Notes: generated by a model from the letters alone, not told the origin. 64,000 nt of DNA from Parvibaculum sp. (GCA_002694985.1 NZNS01000010.1:519392-583391); one strand, 5' to 3'; positions 43,028 to 53,589 are shown, counted from the first letter of the stretch. Numbers and translations are program-made.

Positions 43028-43762
43028 TCAGGAACGCCCCTCGCTCCGCGCGGGCTTGTAGAAGATGTGGCGGCCGATCTTCGCCACTTCCACCATGCTC
43101 GCCGCCCAATAGGGCTGCACATAATCGGCATGATAGAACATGGCAGGCGCGACCTCCGTGTCATCGAGCCGGCCCAGCGTCACATATTCCGCCGTGCGCA
43201 TCGCCTTTGCCCAGGCGCGGCGTTCGCTCGGCTTCTTGCTCACGCTCCTGTCGCAAGTGAACGAGAACTGGCAGCCCGTCTTGCGCGAGGCACCCTGATA
43301 GACGACGCCGCAAATGCTGTCGGGATAGTGCTTCGAGCTCACGCGATTGAGGATCACACGCGCGACAGCCATCTGCCCCTCGCTCGCTTCCCCGCGCGCC
43401 TCGAAATAGATGCCGGCCGCAAGGCAGCGGCGTTCTTGCTCCATCACGCTCGCCTTCACGCGGACGAGCGGCGTATCGACGTCCATCGGCACACCCGGTG
43501 CAGGCATGAGGATGCTCGCTGTCTGTACGGCATTGTCGAGAATGGAGCTGTCGCCCGAGAAGGCGCCTGCGAGATCGCGGCCATGCGCAGGCGCATAGGC
43601 AACCATGGGGGCGTATTTACGGACGGGGGTGACCGGGTCCGGCGTCGCCATGGCGCTCAGCACCGTGCTGGACACCACGCCGAGACAAACGAGCGCGGCG
43701 GCCGTCTGCACGGCCCCTCCAACAAGATGGCCCAGGTCGAGCCATTGAAACAATCTACGCAT
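43028..43762 (-). CDS. Cell wall hydrolase, SleB/Hydrolase_2 family
   Basis: 244 residues. A hydrophobic N-terminal segment (about 14-38: VGGAVQTAAALVCLGVVSSTVLSAM) acts as signal or anchor. The C-terminal catalytic domain (about 115-240) has LAAGIYFEARGEASEGQMAVARVILNRV with the family Glu, then SICGVVYQGA and CQFSFTCDR. The family cleaves peptidoglycan as a lytic transglycosylase or amidase-like hydrolase in the periplasm. The upstream 450 bases (43763-44212) hold its promoter. Confidence 0.88.
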   Translation of the reverse strand: MRRLFQWLDLGHLVGGAVQTAAALVCLGVVSSTVLSAMATPDPVTPVRKYAPMVAYAPAHGRDLAGAFSGDSSILDNAVQTASILMPAPGVPMDVDTPLVRVKASVMEQERRCLAAGIYFEARGEASEGQMAVARVILNRVSSKHYPDSICGVVYQGASRKTGCQFSFTCDRSVSKKPSERRAWAKAMRTAEYVTLGRLDDTEVAPAMFYHADYVQPYWAASMVEVAKIGRHIFYKPARSEGRS

Positions 43763-44212
43763 CGCTCTCTAAAACCCGTCTGCTTTGTTGTGCAGTTCGC
43801 GGGACATTCCCCCTTGTCGAGGGTTCCTGTCCGGCCCTTATGAGGCCCTTTCGTGAACTACGGACAGCACCGCACGTGATAGAGCCCGATGCCGCATCGA
43901 CATCCGGGCAATCTTTATTCGTTAATCACTGGCCGGGAGATAACATCGGGACTCAGGCACAACAACGTCATAATTGACTTATTATTGCTCGCGCGCGTTA
44001 TGTGATTGAAGAATAACGACTATTTGGCTGCGACAAATCGCACTCGGCACAAATTAACGCCATGGAGTGTGTTAAAATGACGCACAGACACGCATTTCAC
44101 ATCGACTCAAAGCATTAACGCCGAAGACTCAATTTCGCCGAAATTATTAACCTTCCGTACACATATCAATACCGAAACGGGACAATCTGTCTACGGATAG
44201 TTCTCGAAACAG
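43763..44212. other. 450-base AT-richer intergenic region
   Basis: This is the largest gap in the window, lying upstream of sleB and after the ppdK stop, both on the minus strand. It is clearly more AT-rich than its neighbours from about 43910 on. TTAACG and TTAACC motifs occur near 44054, 44115 and 44147, but no full TTAA-N7-TTAA (CtrA) site is present. I found no frame with a ribosome site. A small RNA cannot be ruled out. Confidence 0.5.
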
Positions 44213-46900
44213 TCATGCCGTCCCGGCGTCTTTCGCACCAGCGAGAGCCGATTGTGCGGCTGCGAGACGTGCGATCGGCACGCGATAGGGCGAGCAGGAG
44301 ACATAGGTGAGGCCCACTTCCTCGCAAAAGGCGATGGAAGCCGGATCGCCGCCATGCTCGCCGCAAATGCCGAGCTTGATATCGGGGCGCGTTTCCCTGC
44401 CCCGCTCCGCGCCGATCTTCACAAGCTCGCCCACGCCTTCGCGGTCGAGCGAAACGAAGGGGTCTTGCGTCAGGATCTTCTTGCCCATGTAGTCGTTCAT
44501 GAAATGCGCGGCGTCGTCGCGGCTGATGCCGAAGGTCGTCTGCGTCAGGTCGTTCGTGCCGAATGAGAAGAATTCGGCCGATTGTGCGATTTCGCGCGCC
44601 ATCAACGTCGCGCGCGGCAATTCGATCATGGTACCGACGATATATTCGAGCTTGCCACCCTTCTCCTTCTCAATTTCCGCCGCGACGGAAACGATGCGCT
44701 CTTTCAGGAAATCGAGTTCGGCTTTCATGCCGACAAGGGGGATCATGATTTCGGGGATCACGGGCGCACCCGTCTTCTCCGCGGCGAGCAACGCGCCCTC
44801 GAAGATCGCCCGCGCCTGCATCTCGTAAATTTCCGGGTAGGAAATGCCGAGGCGGCAGCCGCGATGCCCGAGCATCGGATTGGTTTCATCAAGCTCGGTG
44901 AGGCGCCGGCGCAGCTTCTCCGCATCCATGCCGGTCTCCTGCGCGAAGTCCGCGATCTCCGCCTCGCCCTTCGGCAGGAATTCGTGCAGCGGCGGATCAA
45001 GCAGGCGGATCGTCACGGGCAGTCCGTGCATGATCTCGAAGAGCTGGCGAAAATCGTCGCGCTGCATTGGCAGGATTTTCGTCAGCGCGGCACGGCGGCC
45101 CTTCTCGTCGTCGGCAACGATCATCTGACGCACGGCGACGATGCGATCTTCCTCGAAGAACATGTGCTCGGTGCGGCAAAGGCCGATGCCTTCCGCGCCG
45201 AACTTGCGCGCGGTCTCCGCATCATGCGGGGTTTCGGCATTGGTGCGTACTTCCATGCGGCGGTGCTTGTCGGCCCATTTCATCAGCGTCGCGAAATCGC
45301 CGGAGAGTTCCGGCTGAAGCGTCGGAATGCGGCCCTTGATGACCTGGCCGGTGGAGCCATCCACCGTGATGACATCGCCCTTGCCCAGCGACACGCCCGC
45401 CACCGTCATCGTCTCCGCCTTGTAGTCGATGCGGATCGAACCGGCGCCGGAGACGCAAGGACGGCCCATGCCGCGCGCAACCACAGCCGCATGGCTCGTC
45501 ATGCCGCCGCGCGTCGTCAGGATCGCGACGGCGGAATGCATGCCGTTGATGTCTTCCGGGCTCGTCTCGACGCGCACCAGCACGACATCCTTGCCCGCCT
45601 GACGCATGGCGGCGGCTTCGTCGGAATTGAAGACGATCTCGCCCGATGCCGCGCCGGGTGAGGCGGGCAGGCCCGTCGCGATCACGTCGCGCGGCGCTTC
45701 CGGATCGAGTGTCGGGTGCAGCAACTGGTCGAGCGATGCCGGATCGACACGGCCGATCGCGGTCTCTTCGGAGATCAGCCCTTCGGCCACCATGTCGACG
45801 GCGATCTTCAGCGCGGCCTTCGCCGTGCGTTTGCCGGCGCGCGTCTGGAGCATCCAGAGCTTGCCTTCCTGCACGGTGAACTCGACATCCTGCATGTCGG
45901 TGTAGTGGCGCTCCAGCCGGTCGAAGGTCGCGGCGAGTTCCGCGAATGCGTCGGGCATCAGTTCTTCCATCGAGGGCTTCTTGTCGTTGCCTTCGATGCG
46001 CGCCTTCTTGGTCAGGCTTTGCGGCGTGCGAATGCCCGCCACCACGTCCTCGCCCTGCGCATTCACGAGGAACTCGCCGTAATAGGCTTTCTCGCCGGTC
46101 GAGGGGTTTCGCGTGAAGGCAACGCCCGTTGCCGATGTATCGCCCATATTGCCGAAGACCATGGCCTGCACATTGACGGCCGTGCCCCAGCTTTCGGGAA
46201 TATTGTGCAGGCGGCGATATGTTTCCGCGCGGCGGTTCCGCCAGGAGCCGAAGACGGCGCCGATTGCGCCCCATATCTGCTCGTTCACATCCTGCGGGAA
46301 GGGCTTGCCCAGTTCTTCTTCGACGCGCTCCTTGTAGCGTCCGATCAATTCCTTCCAGTCATCGGCGGAAAGCTCGGTGTCGAGCGCATATTCCTGCTCT
46401 TCCTTGAAATATTCCAGCAGCTCTTCGAAATTGTGGTGATCGACGCCGAGCACCACATCCGAATACATCTGGATGAAGCGGCGATAGCTGTCATAGGCGA
46501 AGCGTTCGTCGCCCGCGCGCTTTGCAAGGCCCGCCGTCGTCTCGTCATTGAGGCCGAGGTTCAGCACCGTATCCATCATGCCGGGCATGGAGGTGCGCGC
46601 GCCGGAGCGCACGGAAACAAGCAGCGGGTTTTCCGGGTCGCCGAATGTCATGCCCACGGTCTTGCCGATCTGGGCGAGCGCGGCCTCAACCTGTTCCTTC
46701 AGCCCTTCGGGAAATTGGCGGTCATTGGCATAAAAGGCGGTGCAGACTTCGGTGGTTACCGTAAAGCCGGGCGGCACCGGCAGACCGATATTCGACATCT
46801 CGGCGAGGTTCGCGCCCTTGCCGCCGAGAAGGTCGCGCATCGCGGCCGCGCCTTCCGCCTTGCCGTCACCGAAGGAATAGACCCACTTTTTTTCAGCCAT
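44213..46900 (-). CDS. ppdK: Pyruvate, phosphate dikinase
   Basis: 895 residues with all domains: N-terminal ATP-grasp (LLGGKGANLAEMSNIGLPVPPGF begins the nucleotide part), central swivelling His domain with GGMTSHAAVVARGMG (catalytic His of T-S-H) and a C-terminal PEP/pyruvate barrel with LCRTEHMFFEEDR and ICGEHGGDPASI (catalytic Cys). It interconverts pyruvate, ATP and phosphate with PEP, AMP and pyrophosphate. It follows glyS after 41 bases, the usual alphaproteobacterial order. Confidence 0.97.
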   Translation of the reverse strand: MAEKKWVYSFGDGKAEGAAAMRDLLGGKGANLAEMSNIGLPVPPGFTVTTEVCTAFYANDRQFPEGLKEQVEAALAQIGKTVGMTFGDPENPLLVSVRSGARTSMPGMMDTVLNLGLNDETTAGLAKRAGDERFAYDSYRRFIQMYSDVVLGVDHHNFEELLEYFKEEQEYALDTELSADDWKELIGRYKERVEEELGKPFPQDVNEQIWGAIGAVFGSWRNRRAETYRRLHNIPESWGTAVNVQAMVFGNMGDTSATGVAFTRNPSTGEKAYYGEFLVNAQGEDVVAGIRTPQSLTKKARIEGNDKKPSMEELMPDAFAELAATFDRLERHYTDMQDVEFTVQEGKLWMLQTRAGKRTAKAALKIAVDMVAEGLISEETAIGRVDPASLDQLLHPTLDPEAPRDVIATGLPASPGAASGEIVFNSDEAAAMRQAGKDVVLVRVETSPEDINGMHSAVAILTTRGGMTSHAAVVARGMGRPCVSGAGSIRIDYKAETMTVAGVSLGKGDVITVDGSTGQVIKGRIPTLQPELSGDFATLMKWADKHRRMEVRTNAETPHDAETARKFGAEGIGLCRTEHMFFEEDRIVAVRQMIVADDEKGRRAALTKILPMQRDDFRQLFEIMHGLPVTIRLLDPPLHEFLPKGEAEIADFAQETGMDAEKLRRRLTELDETNPMLGHRGCRLGISYPEIYEMQARAIFEGALLAAEKTGAPVIPEIMIPLVGMKAELDFLKERIVSVAAEIEKEKGGKLEYIVGTMIELPRATLMAREIAQSAEFFSFGTNDLTQTTFGISRDDAAHFMNDYMGKKILTQDPFVSLDREGVGELVKIGAERGRETRPDIKLGICGEHGGDPASIAFCEEVGLTYVSCSPYRVPIARLAAAQSALAGAKDAGTA

Positions 46901-46941
46901 TGCACTTGCCTTTGTTGAGGCGAACAGGAGAACGGCCGGGG

Positions 46942-49041
46942 TTATCCCTCGACCTTCGAAAAATCGGCGACCTCGTGGAGGCCTGCGCGGATTTGCGCCA
47001 GAAGTTTCAGCCGGTTTGCGCGAACATCTGCGTCATCTGCGTTCACGGTCACCTTGTCGAAAAAGGCGTCGACGGGCGCGCGGAGCGAAGCCAGCGCGGA
47101 CATGGCGGCGGCGAAGTCTTCCCTTGCGACGGCGGCTTTCGCCTCCTTCGTCGCGGTGGCTATAGCGTCGCCCAGCGCCTTCTCCTCGTCCTGCGCGAAG
47201 AGCGAAGCGTCCGGCGCGGCGTCGAACGCCCCCTCGCCGTCCTTCTTCTCTTCGATCCGCAGAATATTCGTCGCACGCTTGTAGCCGGCAAGCAGGTTCG
47301 CGCCGTCTTCCGTCGACAGGAAGTCGGAGAGCGCCTCGACGCGCTTCACGATCTGCTGTAGGTCCCTGCTGTTCCGCATACCGGGAATTTGCGTATCCGC
47401 CGTTGATCCCATCAGGAAAACGGCATCCACGAGGTCGAATCTATTACCCATGTCACGAAGGCGAACTTTCAAACGATCGCCAAAAAAATCGAGCAGATCA
47501 AACGCAGTTATTGCCCAATCTCTTTGTTTGAACAAATCTCCATGCTCGATGAGAACCTTGGTCAAATCAATTCGGAGATTGCCTTCCAGCACGATACGGA
47601 TGATGCCGAGCGCGGCTCTGCGCAACGCATAAGGATCCTTCGAGCCCGTGGGCTTCTCGTCGATGGACCAAAAACCCGCCAGCGTGTCGATCTTGTCCGC
47701 AAGCGCAACAACCTTGCCGAGCGCGCTCGCGGGCACGTCATCGGTCGGGCCGACGGGCGAATAATGTTCGGCAATCGCATCCGCGATGTCGTCGCCGAGG
47801 CCATCGTTCCGCGCGTAGTAAGCACCCATCAGGCCCTGCAATTCCGGGAACTCGCCAACCATGCCGGTGGTGAGGTCCGCCTTGGCGAGTTCGCCCGCGA
47901 GTTGCGCCTTTTCCGCGTCCGCGCCCGGCACGAAAGCCGCCAGTTCCCGCGCGAGCTTGCCAATACGCATCGCCTTGTCATGCACCGTGCCCAGCTTCGC
48001 GTGGAAGACGACTTCCTTGAGCTTCGGCAGGCGGCTCGTCAGCGTGTGCTTGCGGTCCTGATCCCAGAGGAAGCGCGCATCGGCAAAGCGGGCGCGCAGC
48101 ACGCGCTCATTGCCGTTCACGATCGCCTTGCCGCCATCTTCCGCTTCGAGGTTCGCCACCACGATGAAGCGCGGCGCGAGGTTCCCGCGCCCGTCGAGAC
48201 AGGCAAAATATTTCTGGTTCGCGCGCATGGTGCTGGTCAGCACTTCCTGCGGCACGGACATGAACTCGTCGTCGATGGCACCCATCAGCGGCACCGGCCA
48301 TTCGACGAGCCCGGCCACCTCATGCAGCAGCGCGTCATCTTCCTTGAGCGTCAGCCCTTCCGCCGATGCCAGCGCCTTCGCGCCTTCATGGATGAAGTTT
48401 GCGCGCTTCTCGGGATCGAGAACGACCTTCGCCTCGAAAAGCTTCATGTCGTAATCGGTGTAGTCCTTCACCGCGAATTCAGCGCCGCTCATGAAGCGGT
48501 GGCCGCGCGTGGTATTGCCTGACTTGATGCCGTCGACCTCGAAGGGAACGACTTCACCGCCGAGAATGCAGAGGATCGAATGAAGCGGGCGCACCCAGCG
48601 CAGCGTGCCCCTGCCCCAGCGCATCGACTTCGGCCAGGGGAAGGCGCGGATCGTGGCGGGCACGATCTCGGCAATCACATCCGCCGTCGCGCGGCCTTTT
48701 TTCTCCGTCACCGCGACATAGAAGGCGCCCTTCTTGTCTTCCTGCACTGTCGCTTCGTCGATGGACGACAAGCCCGCCGCGCGGAGGAAACCTTCAATGG
48801 CCCTTTCGGGCGCGCCGACCTTGGGGCCCTTGCGCTCTTCCTTCACATCCGGCGTCTTTTCCGGCAGATCGTCGATCACGAGGGCGAGACGGCGCGGCGT
48901 CGTATAGGCGCGCGCGTTCTTTCCCTCGACGCCGGCCTGCTTCAGCGCATCGGTGACGAGACGCACAAGGTCTTCGCCGGCGCGCTTCTGCATCCGTGCG
49001 GGGATTTCTTCCGAGAAAAGTTCGAGAAGCAGCTCGCTCAT
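46942..49041 (-). CDS. glyS: Glycine--tRNA ligase beta subunit
   Basis: 699 residues from ATG 49041 ([14 protein letters not shown]), which overlaps the glyQ stop as ATGA; a longer frame to 49242 only overlaps glyQ. Family features are [38 protein letters not shown] and, in the C-terminal anticodon/HD-like region, [38 protein letters not shown]. It forms an alpha2-beta2 enzyme with GlyQ. Length matches the E. coli subunit (689). Confidence 0.97.
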   Translation of the reverse strand: MSELLLELFSEEIPARMQKRAGEDLVRLVTDALKQAGVEGKNARAYTTPRRLALVIDDLPEKTPDVKEERKGPKVGAPERAIEGFLRAAGLSSIDEATVQEDKKGAFYVAVTEKKGRATADVIAEIVPATIRAFPWPKSMRWGRGTLRWVRPLHSILCILGGEVVPFEVDGIKSGNTTRGHRFMSGAEFAVKDYTDYDMKLFEAKVVLDPEKRANFIHEGAKALASAEGLTLKEDDALLHEVAGLVEWPVPLMGAIDDEFMSVPQEVLTSTMRANQKYFACLDGRGNLAPRFIVVANLEAEDGGKAIVNGNERVLRARFADARFLWDQDRKHTLTSRLPKLKEVVFHAKLGTVHDKAMRIGKLARELAAFVPGADAEKAQLAGELAKADLTTGMVGEFPELQGLMGAYYARNDGLGDDIADAIAEHYSPVGPTDDVPASALGKVVALADKIDTLAGFWSIDEKPTGSKDPYALRRAALGIIRIVLEGNLRIDLTKVLIEHGDLFKQRDWAITAFDLLDFFGDRLKVRLRDMGNRFDLVDAVFLMGSTADTQIPGMRNSRDLQQIVKRVEALSDFLSTEDGANLLAGYKRATNILRIEEKKDGEGAFDAAPDASLFAQDEEKALGDAIATATKEAKAAVAREDFAAAMSALASLRAPVDAFFDKVTVNADDADVRANRLKLLAQIRAGLHEVADFSKVEG

Positions 49042-49931
49042 TCCGCGCCCCCGGCCGGCGTCTTCAGCCATGCCTCGGCGCAGGCCTTGGCCAGCGTGCG
49101 GACGCGGCCGATATAGGCCTGACGTTCGGTGACCGAGATCACGCCGCGCGCATCGAGCAGATTGAAATTGTGGGAGGCCTTGATGACCTGATCGTAAGCG
49201 GGCAGCGGCAGCGGCTTCTCGCGGTCGAGCAGCGCCGCGCATTCCTTTTCCGCGTCCTCGAAATGGCGGAACAGCATTTCCGTGTTCGCCGCCTCGAAGT
49301 TATGCGCGGAATATTCGACTTCGGCCTGATGGAAGACGTCGCCATAGGTGACGCGGTCTTCGCCCTCGGCGCCGTTGAAGTCCAGCTCATAGCCGTTGTC
49401 GACGCCCTGGATATACATGGCGAGACGCTCAAGCCCGTAGGTCAGCTCGCCGGAGACGGGCGAGCAGTCAAAACCGCCGACCTGCTGAAAATAGGTGAAC
49501 TGCGAGACTTCCATGCCGTCGCACCAGACTTCCCAGCCGAGCCCCCATGCGCCGAGCGTCGGGCTCTCCCAGTCATCCTCCACAAAGCGGATGTCATGGT
49601 TCGCGGCGTCGATGCCGAGTTCCTTCAGGCTTTCGAGATAAAGCTCCTGAAGATTGTCCGGGTTCGGCTTCAGGATCACCTGAAACTGGTAGTAATGCTG
49701 AAAGCGGTTGGGGTTCTCGCCATAGCGCCCGTCGGTCGGGCGGCGCGAGGGCTGCACATAGGCTGCTTTCCAGTGCTTCGGGCCCAGCGCGCGCAAGGTC
49801 GTCGCCGGATGAAAGGTGCCCGCCCCCATCGCCATGTCATAAGGCTGCAGGATCACGCAGCCCTGCCGCGCCCAATAAGCCTGCAATTTCAGGATCAGGG
49901 ACTGGAACGAATTGTCGTGCTTCGCCGTCAT
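49038..49931 (-). CDS. glyQ: Glycine--tRNA ligase alpha subunit
   Basis: 297 residues. Class II catalytic subunit: [58 protein letters not shown] (motif 2 region) and [20 protein letters not shown]. It activates glycine and, with GlyS, charges tRNA-Gly. ATG 49931 is the preferred start; an in-frame TTG at 49949 has no better ribosome site. It is 194 bases downstream of the next minus-strand gene and coupled to glyS. Confidence 0.96.
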   Translation of the reverse strand: MTAKHDNSFQSLILKLQAYWARQGCVILQPYDMAMGAGTFHPATTLRALGPKHWKAAYVQPSRRPTDGRYGENPNRFQHYYQFQVILKPNPDNLQELYLESLKELGIDAANHDIRFVEDDWESPTLGAWGLGWEVWCDGMEVSQFTYFQQVGGFDCSPVSGELTYGLERLAMYIQGVDNGYELDFNGAEGEDRVTYGDVFHQAEVEYSAHNFEAANTEMLFRHFEDAEKECAALLDREKPLPLPAYDQVIKASHNFNLLDARGVISVTERQAYIGRVRTLAKACAEAWLKTPAGGAE

Positions 49932-50125
49932 GTGAGGAGGCGCTTTCAAGCGAAATCGGCCAGCGGAATCGGAGCCCTTGGGCGCATGCCTCGGACGGGC
50001 GCAACCTAGCCGCCGCTCCGGGGAGGGTCAAGTTGAAGGCTGGCAAGGCAAGCCAGGAATGAAAAGGGCAGCAGGCAACCGGATCATGACTGCCGTAAGC
50101 GAATCGGTTCTCTTCGCGCCCCGCC

Positions 50126-50326
50126 TCAGCGGTCGCGGCGGCTGTGCTCCGGCACATAGATGCCGTCGCCGCTGTCACGTAGCGTACCAAGGTCAAGCGG
50201 TTCCACGTGCGAGCGGCTCCGGGCGCGCGCAAAAGCTTCGCGCTGGCGCTCCGCCGTGCGGGCAAGCGCGGTATAGGCCGCATAGCAGACCGCGATCAAA
50301 ACGGCTGCAAAGACGATCTTCGTCAT
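50126..50326 (-). CDS. Small membrane-anchored hypothetical protein
   Basis: 66 residues: one N-terminal hydrophobic segment (IVFAAVLIAVCYAAYTAL, residues 4-21) followed by a charged helix (ARTAERQREAFARARSRSH) and a polar tail. It would sit in the inner membrane with a short soluble part. No known domain. It has a GGACGA ribosome site before ATG 50326. It lies between the S49 peptidase and glyQ on the same strand, a position occupied by small proteins in related genomes. Confidence 0.6.
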   Translation of the reverse strand: MTKIVFAAVLIAVCYAAYTALARTAERQREAFARARSRSHVEPLDLGTLRDSGDGIYVPEHSRRDR

Positions 50327-50380
50327 GTCATCGTCCTTTCGAATTGCCGAACCCGATGGAGCCCGGCCAGGAAAATTCTA

Positions 50381-51283
50381 TTAAAGTCCAAAACGGCTCC
50401 AAAGGGAACGTTTCTCCGCTGCGGCGATCAGTCCCTCTGCGAAATCAGCTCCGAAATCGGACCCGAATCTCTCGAATCCGCCCTTTGCGCGGGTAAAGCC
50501 CATGCCGCCGACCGGCCGCCACCAGGGCGTGCGCTGGGTCACGAGCTTCAACTTCACTTCCTTGCCGAAAAGGTCGCGCATCTTGGCGCGCAGATCCGTA
50601 ATGCCGTCGATGAGGCCGCGCTCCAGCGCGCCGGGCCCCGCCCAGAACTCGCCGGAGAAGATTGCCGGGTCGTCCGCTTTCAGCCGCTCGCCCCGCGCAT
50701 CGCGCACGAGCTTCTTGAAGTATTCATGGACATCCTTCTGAAGCGCCACAAGGCGTTTCACATCGTCTTCCTTTTCCGGCTGGAAGGGATCGAGCATGGC
50801 CTTGCTCTCGCCTGCCGTATGAACGCGGCGTTCCACACCAAGCTTTTCGATCAGCCCGGTGAAGCCGAAGCCCGCCGAGACGACGCCTATGGAACCGACG
50901 ATCGAGCTTTCATCCGCGTAGATCTCGTCGGCCGCACAGGCGATCATGTATCCGCCCGATGCCGCCACGTCTTCAGCGAAGGCATAGACCGGCAGTTCCT
51001 TTTCCTCCGCCAGCGCGCGAATGCGCTTGTAGATGAGCGAGGACTGCACGGGCGAACCGCCCGGCGAATTGATGATGAGCGCCACCGCCTTCACGCCCCT
51101 GAGCGAGAAGGCCGCTTCGAGCGGGCCTGCGACGCTGGCGAGGTTGAGCCCGCCGCGCAAGGGCTGCGAGGGGCCGATGGTGCCCGAGAGCCGCACCACG
51201 GCGACGACGGGTTTCGGCTCCCAGCCGGGAACGATGTGTTTACGGAGGGGGGCGGGAAGGAAAGGCGCGATGCGTTTTTTCAT
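50381..51283 (-). CDS. S49 family peptidase (SppA-like)
   Basis: 300 residues with a single S49 domain: VVAVVRLSGTIG, VKAVALIINSPGGSPVQSSLIYKRI, FAEDVAASGGYMIACAAD (catalytic Ser in S-G-G-Y) and SIVGSIGVVSAGFGF; a Lys in the expected region (about residue 170, RRVHTAGESKAM) could be the base. It lacks the N-terminal membrane segment and second domain of long SppA proteins, as in the short archaeal and alphaproteobacterial type. It degrades cleaved signal peptides or membrane fragments. Confidence 0.9.
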   Translation of the reverse strand: MKKRIAPFLPAPLRKHIVPGWEPKPVVAVVRLSGTIGPSQPLRGGLNLASVAGPLEAAFSLRGVKAVALIINSPGGSPVQSSLIYKRIRALAEEKELPVYAFAEDVAASGGYMIACAADEIYADESSIVGSIGVVSAGFGFTGLIEKLGVERRVHTAGESKAMLDPFQPEKEDDVKRLVALQKDVHEYFKKLVRDARGERLKADDPAIFSGEFWAGPGALERGLIDGITDLRAKMRDLFGKEVKLKLVTQRTPWWRPVGGMGFTRAKGGFERFGSDFGADFAEGLIAAAEKRSLWSRFGL

Positions 51284-51338
51284 GACACCTTAGATAGGGA
51301 GAAGGCGGCCTCCCGGCAAGCCGGACTGCACAGAGTTC

Positions 51339-52121
51339 TCAGGCGGGCTGGTCAAGCAGCAGCGCCTCCCCCCGGCGGAGCAGCGCTTCCGTGCGCTCGG
51401 TGAAGCGCCCGTCGCGGCCATGAAGCACGAGGCCCGGGCGGAGCGTGAGCGGCGCGCGCGAGCCGCGCTGACCGCGCACGATGACGCGCGAGGCGGCCTT
51501 GCCCGCCGCAGGCCAGAGGGGAAAGACCTCGATGCCCCCCAGATGCCCCGTCATGGAGGCAAGAAGGTCGCCCAGCGCTTCCGCCCGGTGGATGAAGGTC
51601 ACCGTGCCCTTGGCCCGGGCCATCACGCAGGCAAAGCGCACCCAGTCGTCGAGATCGGAGCCGAGCGTCAGATGCGCCTGTGCCTTGCTCGCATTGGGAG
51701 AGGCGGGGCTTGCCGCCGGGTCGTGGAAGGGCGGATTGGCAAAAACGTGATGCCAACTATTGGGTTCGAGGCCCATCGCCGCGAGGTCGCGCACGGGATG
51801 TCCGATATCGCCCTCGGCGACGGATACCCGCTCGCCAAGCCCGTTGCGGGTGATGTTCGCGGTGGCGAGCCGCACCAGTTCCGGCTGCAATTCGATTCCC
51901 GCCACCTCAAGCCCGCTCACACGGGAGGCAAGGCAGAGACTGGCCACACCGACGCCCGCGCCCGCCTCCAGCGCCCGCTCGCCCTCCCGGGCGGGCACGG
52001 CGGCTGCCAGCAGCACAGCATCCAGCCCCGCCCTGTAGCCCTTGGCCGGCTGCAGGATTTTCAGCCTGCCGTCCAGAAAGCCGTCATCGGTGGTTTCTTC
52101 GCCGGTCGCAGCGCCACTCAT
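51339..52121 (-). CDS. tRNA1(Val) N6-adenine methyltransferase-like (TrmN6)
   Basis: 260 residues with a Rossmann SAM-binding fold: ALEAGAGVGVASLCLASR (motif I), and VFANPPFHDP, the N-P-P-F catalytic motif of N6-adenine methyltransferases (motif IV). The N-terminal DGRLKILQPAKGYRAGLDAVLLAAA is typical of the TrmN6/YfiC and RsmC-like group. It should methylate adenine 37 of tRNA-Val or a related RNA. It follows a DUF2007 gene by 41 bases on the same strand and precedes the S49 peptidase by 55. Confidence 0.87.
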   Translation of the reverse strand: MSGAATGEETTDDGFLDGRLKILQPAKGYRAGLDAVLLAAAVPAREGERALEAGAGVGVASLCLASRVSGLEVAGIELQPELVRLATANITRNGLGERVSVAEGDIGHPVRDLAAMGLEPNSWHHVFANPPFHDPAASPASPNASKAQAHLTLGSDLDDWVRFACVMARAKGTVTFIHRAEALGDLLASMTGHLGGIEVFPLWPAAGKAASRVIVRGQRGSRAPLTLRPGLVLHGRDGRFTERTEALLRRGEALLLDQPA

Positions 52122-52162
52122 TGGAATTCACTCCTTTCGGGGGATTCACTCTCTCTCGGGGT

Positions 52163-52369
52163 TCAGCTCTCCTTGGCGTCGTCGAGAATCTTTTGTGCAC
52201 TACCGAACTCTTCGTCGGCAACCATGATACGCCTCGGCAGGATACCCAACGAGCCTTCCACGATGCTGGTATGGCTGTCCAATTCGAAGGGTTCGATGCC
52301 TTCTTCCCGCAGCCTGTGCTTCAGATAGGAAATGAAAACGGGATCGTTGGTGCGAATCAGCTCTTTCAC
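52163..52369 (-). CDS. DUF2007 family protein
   Basis: 68 residues from GTG 52369, with GGAG about 11 bases upstream. VKELIRTNDPVFISYLKHRLREEGIEPFELDSHTS then SLGILPRRIMVADEE match the DUF2007 putative signal-transducing family, a small ferredoxin-like fold resembling PII-like or ACT-like domains. Earlier in-frame ATGs (to 52489) give no family sequence. It is divergent from the polyprenyl synthase gene, 180 bases away. Confidence 0.82.
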   Translation of the reverse strand: MKELIRTNDPVFISYLKHRLREEGIEPFELDSHTSIVEGSLGILPRRIMVADEEFGSAQKILDDAKES

Positions 52370-52549
52370 GCGCAATTTTTCTCCTTTTGTGTCCTGCCTG
52401 CCGCTGGACCAGCTGCGACATATGGCCTGCCACCCTTGCCGCCTCCCGAACCCCAACCTATGCTCAGTCATGACGGCAGGATAACACAAGCCGTATGTGG
52501 AAAATTCGGGATTCCAGACGGAAGTCCGGCCTCAGTTCAGGAGTGATGT

Positions 52550-53569
52550 GTGGGCGTTGTTATTCCCCTGGAGGAAGATCCCGGTCGCGGTCAGAATGCG
52601 GTAACACAGCTTCAGGCGCTGGTTGCCGATGAAATGGAGACCGTGAATGAGTTCATCCGTGAGCGGATGGCCTCCGAAGTACCTATGGTTCCCGAGCTCG
52701 CAAGCCATCTCATCAATTCCGGTGGCAAGCGCCTGCGGCCCATGCTCACCATCGCCGCCTCGCGCATGTGCGGCTATGAGGGCAAGGACCACATCAAGCT
52801 CGCAGCCACCGTCGAGTTTCTGCACACGGCAACCCTCCTCCATGACGACGTGGTGGACGAGAGCAACATGCGCCGCGGCAAGAAAACCGCGCGCACTATC
52901 TGGGGCAATCAGGCAAGCGTGCTCGTCGGGGATTTTCTGCTCGGCCGCGCCTTCAAGCTGATGGTCGAGACGAAATCGCTTCGCGCCCTCGAAATCATTG
53001 CCGATGCCGCCTCCATCATCGCCGAGGGCGAGGTGATGCAGCTTGCCGCCGCAAAGGATACCGGCACGACCGAAGACGCCTATATGCGCGTCATTTCAGC
53101 CAAGACCGCCGCGCTCTTTGCTGCCGCGACCGAAATCGGCGCCGTCATTTCCGGGCGCGATGGCGGCGAGGCCGCTGCGCTTGAATCCTATGGCCGCAAT
53201 CTCGGCATCGCCTTCCAGCTCGTCGACGATGCGCTCGACTATGGCGGACGCGCCGCCTCGCTTGGAAAGAATACCGGCGACGATTTCCGCGAAGGAAAGA
53301 TCACGCTGCCCGTCGTCCTCGCCTTCCGGCGCGGTTCGGCGGAAGAACGCGCCTTCTGGCAACGCACGCTGCAAGAGGGCAACCGGCACGACGGCGATCT
53401 CGAAAAGGCGGTCGAACTGATGAACAGCCATTCCGCGCTGGACGACACGATCCTGCGCGCGAAGCACTATGGCGCCATCGCCATCGACGCGCTCGCAATC
53501 TTTCCCGAGAGTTCCTACCGAGATGCGCTTACCGCGCTCGTCGAATTCTGCATCAACCGCAATCATTGA
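52550..53569 (+). CDS. Polyprenyl diphosphate synthase (octaprenyl/decaprenyl type)
   Basis: 339 residues, all-helical prenyltransferase: GGKRLRPML, the first Asp-rich motif LLHDDVVDESNMRRGKKTARTIWG (about residues 100-123) and the second QLVDDALDYGG (about 225-235), then GDDFREGKITLPVVLAF. The length and the residues before the first Asp motif favour a long-chain synthase for ubiquinone side chains over FPP synthase. GTG 52550 is used, with AGGAG just upstream. It is convergent with ispE; both serve isoprenoid metabolism. Confidence 0.92.
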   Translation: MGVVIPLEEDPGRGQNAVTQLQALVADEMETVNEFIRERMASEVPMVPELASHLINSGGKRLRPMLTIAASRMCGYEGKDHIKLAATVEFLHTATLLHDDVVDESNMRRGKKTARTIWGNQASVLVGDFLLGRAFKLMVETKSLRALEIIADAASIIAEGEVMQLAAAKDTGTTEDAYMRVISAKTAALFAAATEIGAVISGRDGGEAAALESYGRNLGIAFQLVDDALDYGGRAASLGKNTGDDFREGKITLPVVLAFRRGSAEERAFWQRTLQEGNRHDGDLEKAVELMNSHSALDDTILRAKHYGAIAIDALAIFPESSYRDALTALVEFCINRNH

Positions 53570-53570
53570 T

Positions 53571-53589
53571 CCCCCGCCCCTCGCGGGGG
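53571..53589. terminator. Hairpin between convergent isoprenoid genes
   Basis: CCCCCGC (53571-53577) pairs with GCGGGGG (53583-53589) around CCCTC, directly after the synthase stop codon (53567-53569) and 7 bases before the ispE stop (53596). There is no clear U-run, so termination is only likely. Confidence 0.45.

Noticed and set aside
44054..44152. CtrA-type sites before sleB
   Set aside because: TTAAC half motifs are present, but no pair has the required TTAA-N7-TTAA spacing.
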